A stretch of 6,446 nt of DNA. Origin: an uncultured beta proteobacterium. Its GTDB lineage: Bacteria > Pseudomonadota > Gammaproteobacteria > Burkholderiales > Burkholderiaceae. Under the pieces are notes generated by a model, which was given only the letters and a program-made list of their open reading frames with translations, did no database searches and was not told where the DNA came from. Made by a program: the position numbers and the translations under genes. Below are positions 1 to 5,938 of this stretch, in pieces (position 1 is the stretch's first letter; each line of letters begins with the position of its first letter). The stretch is from NCBI GenBank assembly GCA_903930665.1, contig CAIYZI010000410.1, positions 1-6,446 of the forward strand, read 5' to 3'.

Positions 1-34
1 ATGAAGACGTTGTTTGTCGAATTTAACTAAGTAA

Positions 35-69
35 TATTTTGAATTAGCATTTTTATCTAATTCAAAATA
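35..69 (+). promoter_or_regulatory. Perfect 13-bp AT-rich hairpin in front of the metalloprotease gene
   Basis: The arms at 35-47 (TATTTTGAATTAG) and 57-69 (CTAATTCAAAATA) are exact reverse complements around a 9-base loop, CATTTTTAT. The structure ends 15 bases before the ATG at 85, directly upstream of the G-rich putative ribosome binding site at 71-80. It could be the terminator of a gene to the left, an operator, or a 5' UTR hairpin that controls translation or RNA stability. A weak sigma70-like pair (TTGTTT at 10-15, TAATAT at 32-37, 16-base spacer) would place the hairpin in or at the start of the leader, but the promoter match is poor. The inverted repeat is certain; its role is not. 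Confidence 0.6.
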
Positions 70-84
70 CGGTGGGGGTGTGAA

Positions 85-1887
85 ATGAGGTGGACTTCTG
101 GTCAGGACGATCTAACATTTTCTTTGGCGAATACATACCCGCAAGCTTTTGGGGTTCAGGCTGGCCTAGTGCAGTTCATTGCTATCAACAGCTCAAGTCA
201 GCAATCGAATAGTAATCACACACCATCAGGCACCCCATTGTCACCCAGCCTAGTTACGGGTTTAGGTGGGTTTAAATTTAATTTGGTTTGGGATACAACG
301 GTTACATCGAGCACATTTGAGGCAAGCATAATTAGCGCCGCTCAAATACTGGCTAATGCCCTTGCCAATAGCGTGACTATTAACGTGCAAATATCGGATA
401 CCGGAACTGGTGGAGGTGCTTCTGCTGGACCTAGTAATGGACAATATGAGTCGTATGCTTCTGTTTATAGCTTACTTCAGAGGTATAAAACAGTAGGGGA
501 TGTAAGCTTTAACGATCTAGTAAACGCCTCGAGTGTACAAGGGCAGCGTTCAGTTCTTGTGTGGAATGCCCAGCTAAAAATTTGGGGGCTTTTATCATCA
601 ACATCCACAGGAATTGATGGTAGCGCTACATTTGCTACAGACATCAGCCAAAATGCGTTATTAGGCGTCGCATTGCATGAATTAACGCATGCCCTTGGAA
701 GAGTGCCAAATGGCAGTGCACCAGATGCATTTGATTTATTTCGGTTTACTGCCCCAGGAAAATTGCTTTTTAGCGGGAGCATTCCATCGTCTCAGGCCTA
801 CTTTTCCATTGATGGTGGCATTACAAAATTAGCTTATTTTGGGGTCTCGTCTGACCCGAGTGACTTTTTAAATGGTAGCCCATCTGGAGCTTCTCGTGCC
901 GTTTATGACACTACCAACGATGCCTTTAGCGAGTATTACAACCCTGGCTCTACGGACCAATATTTAACTGCGGCCGATTTACACTTGCTTGATGCCATTG
1001 GATTTACCTTGGCCTCACTTAGCACTCAATCGGCGAATTACTTTAATGTCACTAGGCCGACAACACCAGTCAATATTATTGACGCTGGTGCTCTGATCGT
1101 CGCTAATTTAGATGCCTTAAATACACAAATCAATCAAATTTATAGCATTGCACAGAGTGATCCTGTAAATGCAATTTCAATCTCCGCTATTCAATCGGTT
1201 AATGATCAGTCAATTCTAATGCTCTTGAGTGACTACGAGTCTTTGAAGTTAAATATTAACGGTGATGGGCTAGGCGATACCATTGATGCTGTCGCTGGGA
1301 CGGACTTTATTAATGGCCATGGTGGCTTGAATTCGATCGTTATTAATTACCATATTACGAGCGACACCATATTTGATAATGCACCTGTTAGTCCCAGCAA
1401 TTTAGATAAAGTTACTGGCTTTATGTCAACCGACTATCTTGAGTTGGCTAATAGCTCAACATCTCTTAATGGTTTGACCAATCTCTTAACAGGGATTACT
1501 GTCGGGGATAATATTTCCTTAAGCCTTGGTATTCAGGTGGTTACTGCAGGCTCTGCTTTTACAGTGTCAAATTCTGGAAGTCCAATAGAGATGATTGACA
1601 TTGGTGGATCAAAGACATTTTCTAGTGTGTCTGCTTTGATTGCTGATCTATCCAATAGCGCAAGAGGCCATACCTATGCTACTTTTGGCAATGCTATTGC
1701 TTCTGGCTTACACTTCTTAGTTGAATATATGGGTACGGATAATGGTCTACACATTGCAGAAATTACCCAAGGTGGAGTAAGTCCGTCAACTCATCTTGCG
1801 GCCAATTCGACCGGTGTTGATCTTGTTGATCTTATTGGAGTTTCTGCCCACCTAAGCTCAAGCCATTTGCTAATTTCTAGCGCTTAA
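85..1887 (+). CDS. Secreted zinc metalloprotease with RTX-like repeats, probable type I secretion substrate
   Basis: The 600-residue protein carries a zinc-protease helix H198-E-L-T-H202-A-L-G-R. Residues 62-140 (FKFNLVWD, then an AAQILANAL helix, then VTINVQIS) and the segment TAADLHLLDAIGF (295-307) resemble the HExxH proteases that NCBI groups as NF038122; this is recalled, not searched. Residues 390-420 hold three degenerate RTX nonapeptides, with D398/D407/N416 and I400/I409/I418 each spaced by nine. The Ser/Asn-rich C-terminal region (about 470-600, containing GLHFLVEYMGTDNGLHIAEI) looks like a type I secretion C-terminal domain. No N-terminal signal peptide and no cysteine is present in 600 residues, and Lys/Arg are scarce, as usual for RTX-type exoproteins. 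Export and extracellular peptide hydrolysis are therefore inferred. An in-frame stop at 58-60 makes ATG 85 the only reasonable start, with a G-rich putative ribosome binding site (71-80). The third zinc ligand is not evident: the metzincin position is Pro208. No ABC/HlyD/TolC secretion genes lie in the window. Confidence 0.85.
   Translation: MRWTSGQDDLTFSLANTYPQAFGVQAGLVQFIAINSSSQQSNSNHTPSGTPLSPSLVTGLGGFKFNLVWDTTVTSSTFEASIISAAQILANALANSVTINVQISDTGTGGGASAGPSNGQYESYASVYSLLQRYKTVGDVSFNDLVNASSVQGQRSVLVWNAQLKIWGLLSSTSTGIDGSATFATDISQNALLGVALHELTHALGRVPNGSAPDAFDLFRFTAPGKLLFSGSIPSSQAYFSIDGGITKLAYFGVSSDPSDFLNGSPSGASRAVYDTTNDAFSEYYNPGSTDQYLTAADLHLLDAIGFTLASLSTQSANYFNVTRPTTPVNIIDAGALIVANLDALNTQINQIYSIAQSDPVNAISISAIQSVNDQSILMLLSDYESLKLNINGDGLGDTIDAVAGTDFINGHGGLNSIVINYHITSDTIFDNAPVSPSNLDKVTGFMSTDYLELANSSTSLNGLTNLLTGITVGDNISLSLGIQVVTAGSAFTVSNSGSPIEMIDIGGSKTFSSVSALIADLSNSARGHTYATFGNAIASGLHFLVEYMGTDNGLHIAEITQGGVSPSTHLAANSTGVDLVDLIGVSAHLSSSHLLISSA
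1264..1344 (+). repeat. Three degenerate RTX (haemolysin-type) nonapeptides inside the metalloprotease
   Basis: These bases encode residues 394-420 and read as three nine-residue units with cores LGDTI, GTDFI and GLNSI. The Asp/Asn and Ile positions recur exactly every nine residues, matching the GGxGxDxUx calcium-binding beta-roll pattern of type I secreted proteins. Only three imperfect copies exist, so calcium binding may be weak. The match is by eye. Confidence 0.6.
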
Positions 1888-1922
1888 TTAAGGTCGGCAA
1901 TCAACTCACATAAGCCCTTGAT

Positions 1923-3530
1923 ATGAATATTGATTTTGATTCCGATTGGCTTGATTCATCAGTAATTAGTATGAAATTACGTGAATTACCTGAGCTCACC
2001 AATCATGCGGTGGAAAACTCTTCTGGAGATGTATTGATTGATAGATGGATTCCCGGCGCACCTCTTTTAATTAGCTTTGCCTTTGTTGATTGGGAAAAGC
2101 CCAGTAATTTCTACTTATTTGGCCGTAGCAAAAAACTCGAAGAGTTAAGTGGTCAGCCTCTTAATCGCATTATGCTGCGCGACCGACGCAATCTCTGGTA
2201 CTTGAGGGGTGTCCAGGGATTGGGGGATTCACCTATGCAAGTTGCTGAGCGCTTAAAGCCCATCATAGCTGCGATGATGCCCTCCCATGTTTGGTGTGTG
2301 GGGGAGTCCATGGGGGCTTATGCTGCCATTATGTATGGGGTTTTATTAAATGCATCACGCATAGTTAGTTTTGGCGCGTTATCTACCTTTTCACCATCCT
2401 TTGCCCTGCAGTATCGGGATATGCGCTGGTATAGCATCATGGAAAAGTTGGGGGAAAATCCAATCTCCATTACAACTGATTTACCAACACTTGTTCGTCA
2501 GCGGGGGTTTGTAAACCCACTGCATATGGTGATTGGAACTTCTGCTGGCGCTCAAGCTCCCGAAGATATTAATCTCGATGTCATGCATGGGCAGCGCTTT
2601 GCCGGGCTACCGAGCGTACGTTATCACTACTATCCTGATGGCGAGCATGCCGTGACAGCCTGGTTGGCCAATCATGGGCAGTTTGATGCCATCTTGATGC
2701 ATTGCCTATTTGATGCGCCGGATCCTAGCTCATTGGCAGTCTTGGCAGGTAGAAATTCGGTTATCGACAAATCACCTGTCCTAGCTTTCAAGCCTGATGC
2801 CCTAGCGCTAGAGACTGCTCCGATCTCCATAGTACCCAAGATTGGATATAGCATTCATGCTACTACACTTGGCGCGCCAGTCTTGATCTCTTTTTCTGAG
2901 GTCGATGAAGTCACTGGATTGCCGATTGACTTTGTTGAGGAGCGCAAACATCTTCAGCAGATCTATGGACAACCCTTAAATCAGATTGTGCTGAGAGATT
3001 ACCAGCAGACTTTGTTATGGGGACGTTCATCCACTGGATTGAAAATTCAGGATGTTGTTGATAATTTGAGAGCTATAGTCGATAAGATGCAGGCAAAAGG
3101 AGTCATCTGCATTGGCAAAGGGTTGGGTGGGTTTGCAGCATTATTGATTGGTAGCTTGGTTAAAGCGGACTGTATTTCGGTATTTGATCCGTTATCAATC
3201 TGGAGTCCCCCGCTGGCTAAATGCTGGCACGACAATCGACACCAAACGATCCTCTCATCATTAGATAATAAATTGGTGATTCAGGAATCTATTGATTTAT
3301 TGCCAATACTCCAAGAGTTTGGCGGGCAAATCATTATTGCGTGTTCTGCTTATGGCAAAGGGCAAGGTTATGACGTGGGTAGTCATTGCGCAGTACATGC
3401 CCAAAGACTTGGGACGCTACCTAACGCCAAAGTCTTCCCGTTTCCGGTAGTAGACAATTTAGTCTCGTGGATGGGCGAACATCAAGTGTTAGAACAGTTT
3501 TTGGGAGAGAGTGTATTTGGACGTCTCTAA
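1923..3530 (+). CDS. Tandem alpha/beta-hydrolase-like protein, second domain catalytically dead
   Basis: The 535-residue protein consists of two homologous halves with a period of about 270 residues. Paired segments include PGAPLLISFAFVD (44-56) with LGAPVLISFSEVD (316-328), GQPLNRIMLRD (77-87) with GQPLNQIVLRD (349-359), and the SFGALSTFSP and VFDPLSIWSP stretches. The first half has an alpha/beta-hydrolase nucleophile elbow G127-E-S129-M-G and a candidate catalytic His in DGEHAV (H242). In the second half these positions are G398-K-G400-L-G and N512, so it should be inactive. No signal peptide or membrane segment is seen, and seven cysteines fit a cytoplasmic protein. The gene starts 35 bases after the metalloprotease gene on the same strand, which suggests co-transcription. 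No good Shine-Dalgarno sequence precedes ATG 1923, so coupling to upstream translation, or a later start at Met17, is possible. I do not recognise a named family; esterase, thioesterase or acyl-transfer activity in the first domain is conceivable but unproven. Confidence 0.8.
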   Translation: MNIDFDSDWLDSSVISMKLRELPELTNHAVENSSGDVLIDRWIPGAPLLISFAFVDWEKPSNFYLFGRSKKLEELSGQPLNRIMLRDRRNLWYLRGVQGLGDSPMQVAERLKPIIAAMMPSHVWCVGESMGAYAAIMYGVLLNASRIVSFGALSTFSPSFALQYRDMRWYSIMEKLGENPISITTDLPTLVRQRGFVNPLHMVIGTSAGAQAPEDINLDVMHGQRFAGLPSVRYHYYPDGEHAVTAWLANHGQFDAILMHCLFDAPDPSSLAVLAGRNSVIDKSPVLAFKPDALALETAPISIVPKIGYSIHATTLGAPVLISFSEVDEVTGLPIDFVEERKHLQQIYGQPLNQIVLRDYQQTLLWGRSSTGLKIQDVVDNLRAIVDKMQAKGVICIGKGLGGFAALLIGSLVKADCISVFDPLSIWSPPLAKCWHDNRHQTILSSLDNKLVIQESIDLLPILQEFGGQIIIACSAYGKGQGYDVGSHCAVHAQRLGTLPNAKVFPFPVVDNLVSWMGEHQVLEQFLGESVFGRL

Positions 3531-3553
3531 TTTTTACTTAATTCTGCTATAAG

Positions 3554-3610
3554 AAGGACACCTCTCATTAGTCAAATGCAAGATTTACCTTGATTATTTG
3601 TGGTGTCCTT
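3554..3610. repeat. 9-bp inverted repeat with 39-base spacer, possible IS-end relic or terminator
   Basis: AAGGACACC at 3554-3562 is the exact reverse complement of GGTGTCCTT at 3602-3610. A smaller CAAAT/ATTTG pair (about 3574-3599) lies inside, so a branched hairpin could form. It sits 24 bases after the stop of the tandem hydrolase gene and could be its terminator, but there is no following T-run. The bases from 3602 to 3629 (GGTGTCC... ending GGCTCA) also resemble the outer end of an IS3-family element, whose termini commonly read TGA...GGACACC inward. I see no gene in 3531-3733. Confidence 0.45.
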
Positions 3611-3733
3611 AAAAATCTGGATAGGCTCAGTAAGGTTGACATTGAGACTTAGCTACATTTGAACTGACCTAATTCTAGTACCACTCCCAAAGAGAGGATT
3701 TTTGATAATCTTCACCCTAAAGGAGTGCTAATC

Positions 3734-4039
3734 ATGGCCAAAGGCAGGCGTCTTAAACCCGAACAAATTGTCACCCTGTTACGCCAAATCGATGTATTAA
3801 CTACCAACGGCAAAACCCTCGCCCAAGCCTGTAAAGAAGCAGGCACGGTTGAGCAAAGCTACTATCGCTGGAGAAAAATGTACGGTGGCATGTCCCTAAA
3901 GGGATTCCCTTCGGTCAAGGTAGATCAAGCTAAAAAGTACAAAGAGCTGGGGCAGGAAAACACCCGACTCAAGAAGCTCGTTGCGGACTTATCGCTACGA
4001 GAGGTGATGCTCAAGGAAGTAATCAAGGGAAACTTCTAA
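3734..4039 (+). CDS. IS3-family transposase OrfA (helix-turn-helix subunit)
   Basis: This is a 101-residue protein. An N-terminal helix-turn-helix (about 8-50, KPEQIVTLLRQI ... TLAQACKEAGTVEQSYYRWRKMYGGM) should bind the IS ends. A C-terminal leucine-zipper-like helix (about 64-92, AKKYKELGQENTRLKKLVADL) should mediate oligomerisation. The ATG at 3734 is preferred over an upstream in-frame GTG at 3725 because AAAGGAG (3719-3725) sits at proper distance from the ATG and overlaps the GTG. Residues 54-61 (SLKGFPSV) look like an insertion: removing them restores the familiar GGMKVDQAK reading. The protein ends in KGNF, as in relatives, and overlaps a -1 frame orfB. On its own OrfA cannot transpose and may act only as an inhibitor or be functionless. 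Confidence 0.85.
   Translation: MAKGRRLKPEQIVTLLRQIDVLTTNGKTLAQACKEAGTVEQSYYRWRKMYGGMSLKGFPSVKVDQAKKYKELGQENTRLKKLVADLSLREVMLKEVIKGNF
3893..3916 (+). repeat. 24-bp palindromic in-frame insertion in orfA
   Basis: The 24 bases encode SLKGFPSV between GGM and KVDQAK. They contain the perfect inverted repeat AAGGGA-T-TCCCTT (3899-3911), plus a second TCCCT at the 5' end (3893-3897). The length is a multiple of three, so the frame is kept. The claim that it is an insertion depends on my memory of the family consensus. It may be a small palindromic repeat of the kind that lodges inside coding genes; no second copy was found in this window. Confidence 0.5.
4027..4033 (+). other. Putative -1 ribosomal frameshift site GGGAAAC joining orfA to orfB
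   Basis: The heptamer is phased as G-GGA-AAC relative to orfA, fitting the X-XXY-YYZ rule for simultaneous slippage, and lies immediately before the final TTC-TAA of orfA. Slipping back one base continues as LLSPAKRK, the usual beginning of orfB in this group. No ATG or GTG lies close enough upstream in the orfB frame to offer an independent start, which favours production as an OrfAB fusion. Phase and position are seen directly; activity is inferred. Confidence 0.55.
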
Positions 4040-4164
4040 GCCCTGCTAAACGCAAGACAGTTGCTCAGGTGTTGATTCAGAAATACTCAACATCAGAGCG
4101 CTTAGCTTGTGAATTAGTAGGGCTCTCCAGAGCAGCGTATCGCTACATGCCATTACCCAGGAAT
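4027..4164 (+). pseudogene. IS3-family transposase orfB, 5' fragment
   Basis: In the -1 frame relative to orfA the reading is KLLSPAKRKTVAQVL, then STSERLACELVGLSRAAYRY and MPLPRN. This is the characteristic N-terminal helical region of IS3 OrfB (the HTH_21-type segment). An intact OrfB is about 270-300 residues with a DDE integrase-type catalytic core; only about 45 codons remain and the catalytic domain is missing. The frame does not stop at the break but runs on into foreign sequence at about 4162-4167. The truncation is therefore a clean junction rather than a point mutation. Confidence 0.75.
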
Positions 4165-4245
4165 GCAGCTGGTACAGTTTATATAGCTTGGTTAAGAGAT
4201 CCTGCTGGTAATAAGATTTGCGCCTTACATAGACTGCCGAAATAA
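4162..4245 (+). pseudogene. 3' remnant of a VOC/glyoxalase-family gene fused in frame to orfB
   Basis: The last codons of the open frame read AAGTVYIAWLRDPAGNKICALH, then RLPK and a stop at 4243-4245. The AW-[LF]-RDPxGN pattern is the typical final beta-strand and metal-site region of vicinal-oxygen-chelate proteins (glyoxalase/bleomycin-resistance fold), which are usually 115-140 residues long. Only about 25 residues survive. No VOC N-terminal part is seen upstream of the IS, in either strand of 3531-3660. The remnant converges on the photolyase-family gene with 73 bases between. The family assignment rests on one short motif. Confidence 0.6.
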
Positions 4246-4318
4246 AAGACTACTTCGTCTGACTTGGACTGAGTAAGTTAGATAAGTCAAGTGAATCAGC
4301 TGGGCTGCGTGAGCTTGG

Positions 4319-5881
4319 CTACAACTCAAGAGTTAGTTGTGGGCTGACTTCTATAGTTTTAACTTTAGAGTTATTGCGATCAGTTCTTTTTGCTCGTGAA
4401 GCATGTTTATCGATAACTGTTTTTTTGCCAGCTCGAACTTCTGATAAGTTACGTCTGGCATGCATGCGATCTTTAGATATTTTTGTCTCAATAGCAATGT
4501 CTACTATTGGTTGTGGGATATCTCTACCAATTTCAATGCCAATATTGTTTTGTACTTCTTGAGGCATATTCCAAGGCTCAAAAAGCCAGGTATCCGGTAC
4601 TTGACGCATGTGAGGTAGCCATTTTCTGACAAAAAAGCCGTTCTGATAATGGTCTTGCGCTTGCTTAATCGGGTTATAAACGCGAGTCACATTAATCCCG
4701 GTCGTACCTGATTGCATTTGTAGTTGACTCCAGTGGATTCCGGGCTCGTAGTCTAAAAATTGGGTGGCTAACCAATCTCCTACCGGTTTCCAGTGCAACC
4801 ACAGTGGATAGGCTGCAACGGAGACTAGCATTGCCCGCATTCGAAAATTCAGCCATCCCGTTTCTCGTAGCGTGATGACACAGGCATCCACCATAGGCCA
4901 ACCTGTCTTACCGTCCTTTAAGGCATTAAAGTAGTCTTCATTAAATTCATTCTCGCGCAACGCATCATATCCACGGTGCATATTTCGCCACTCGATTTCA
5001 GGTTCGCTCTCTAGCTTTTGAATAAAATGGCAATGCCAATACAAGCGACTCACGAAAGCAGTCAGACCCGATTTTCTTCTGCTCGCATCTGGCGGCATTT
5101 GAAGTAGCTCTTCATTGGTGGCTTGTACTACTTCCCGAATGCTTACACACCCATAGGTCAGATAAACCGATAAGCGGGAGCATGCATCTGGGGCTGATAG
5201 GGGTGATGAAATCCCACCTCGATACCACATACTTCGCTGTTTTAAAAAACTATTGAATGTTTTAAGTGCAATAGATCGTCCTCCACGTTGCCTTGATGGT
5301 GGATTATGTTTTAGGTGCACAGGCGCCTGCATCATAGACGGCGTCAGATAAGGAGCGCTAGAGTTCGGTGTTTGCCTACTGGTAACTGAGGCATTCCAAA
5401 ATTGAATTGGTCCAAGTTCACACAAGGGTGCTTCCATGTGCTTTTGCCAATGAGATTGCCATAAGTTACGATTTTTTAGCCCTCTAGTAACTCCAAACTG
5501 AGGGAATTCACCCCAATGAATGCCGTGAGCCTGGCACCATTTACGTACTTCTCGATCCCTGGAATAGGTAAAACCGTTGCCAGTTTCCTGGTGAGAATAT
5601 AAACCTTGAAAAGGGTTGGCTTGCCAAATTTTAGTAAGCACTTCAGTTACTTCACCTTCATGGATTTCCAGAGTGCCACCCCTCATAAGTAGCTGCTTTT
5701 CTAAATCCTGAAGAGACTCTCGAATAAACTCAAAATGTTGCAAGGAAGCATCGGGTTGCATCCAAAGTCTTGGCTCAATCACATAAATGCAACGAACGGG
5801 GCCTCGCTTTCCAGCCTCGCTAAGAGCGGCATGATCTTCACAGCGGAAATCACGCTTAAACCAAACTAGTTGATAACTCAT
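4319..5881 (-). CDS. Cryptochrome/photolyase-family FAD-binding protein
   Basis: The 520-residue flavoprotein is either a light-driven DNA repair enzyme for pyrimidine dimers or a photoreceptor. The N-terminal photolyase alpha/beta domain starts with QLVWFKRDFRCEDHAAL (4-20) and continues through QETGNGFTYSRDREV (98-112) and WGEFPQFGVTRGL (123-135). The FAD-binding helical domain covers about 205-440, with SRLSVYLTYG (235-244), KTGWPMVDACVITLRETGWLNFRMR (within 325-349) and TGINVTRVYNP (394-404), followed by a basic tail ending at residue 520. Trp364 aligns with E. coli photolyase Trp359. The usual WQW stretch containing Trp382 reads HWSQLQMQSG here, so the terminal electron-transfer Trp appears replaced, as I recall for a particular proteobacterial subfamily. 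ATG 5881 has only a weak ribosome binding site. Substrate (CPD or 6-4) cannot be decided from sequence. It lies 57 bases downstream of the ABC permease on the same strand. Confidence 0.88.
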   Translation of the reverse strand: MSYQLVWFKRDFRCEDHAALSEAGKRGPVRCIYVIEPRLWMQPDASLQHFEFIRESLQDLEKQLLMRGGTLEIHEGEVTEVLTKIWQANPFQGLYSHQETGNGFTYSRDREVRKWCQAHGIHWGEFPQFGVTRGLKNRNLWQSHWQKHMEAPLCELGPIQFWNASVTSRQTPNSSAPYLTPSMMQAPVHLKHNPPSRQRGGRSIALKTFNSFLKQRSMWYRGGISSPLSAPDACSRLSVYLTYGCVSIREVVQATNEELLQMPPDASRRKSGLTAFVSRLYWHCHFIQKLESEPEIEWRNMHRGYDALRENEFNEDYFNALKDGKTGWPMVDACVITLRETGWLNFRMRAMLVSVAAYPLWLHWKPVGDWLATQFLDYEPGIHWSQLQMQSGTTGINVTRVYNPIKQAQDHYQNGFFVRKWLPHMRQVPDTWLFEPWNMPQEVQNNIGIEIGRDIPQPIVDIAIETKISKDRMHARRNLSEVRAGKKTVIDKHASRAKRTDRNNSKVKTIEVSPQLTLEL

Positions 5882-5938
5882 ACTTGATCGATTGAAAATA
5901 GATTAATCATGATCTTAGAAGATTTAACTAATCAATCG

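Larger units (their letters stand above)
3660..4164 (+). mobile_element. Truncated IS3-family element: left end, orfA and the start of orfB
   Basis: The element is recognised from orfA (3734-4039) and the overlapping -1 frame orfB start, the standard IS3 layout. A plausible left terminus begins TGAACTGACC at 3660, about 74 bases before the orfA ATG. No matching right terminus (GGTCAGTTCA-like) is found in the 3' flank, and the orfB catalytic core (DDE) is absent, so the copy cannot encode a working transposase. The right boundary at about 4164 is set by where orfB similarity stops and VOC-like sequence starts, and it could shift by several bases. The orfA sequence suggests the IS407-like branch of IS3, from memory. 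Confidence 0.75.

Noticed and set aside
1..30. Nine-codon frame MKTLFVEFN at the left edge.
   Set aside because: It is too short to judge. It may be the tail of a gene outside the window or chance; no ribosome binding site or context is visible.
4262..4292. Imperfect hairpin ACTTGGACT / AGTCAAGT (one bulged G, 14-base loop) between the VOC remnant and the photolyase-family gene.
   Set aside because: The position suits a terminator for convergent transcription, but there is no T-run on either strand and the stem is weak.
3531..4318. Possible CRISPR array or tRNA in the intergenic and IS region.
   Set aside because: No regularly spaced direct repeats and no cloverleaf-like arms were seen.
4321..4340. 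Short palindrome ACAACT...AGTTGT.
   Set aside because: It lies within the last codons of the photolyase-family gene (PQLTLEL and stop) and is short, so chance is a sufficient explanation.
4374..4901. Open frames of 60-70 codons on both strands inside the photolyase-family gene.
   Set aside because: They overlap a well-supported gene, have no family features and are shadow frames; similar ones inside the protease, hydrolase and permease genes were dismissed for the same reason.
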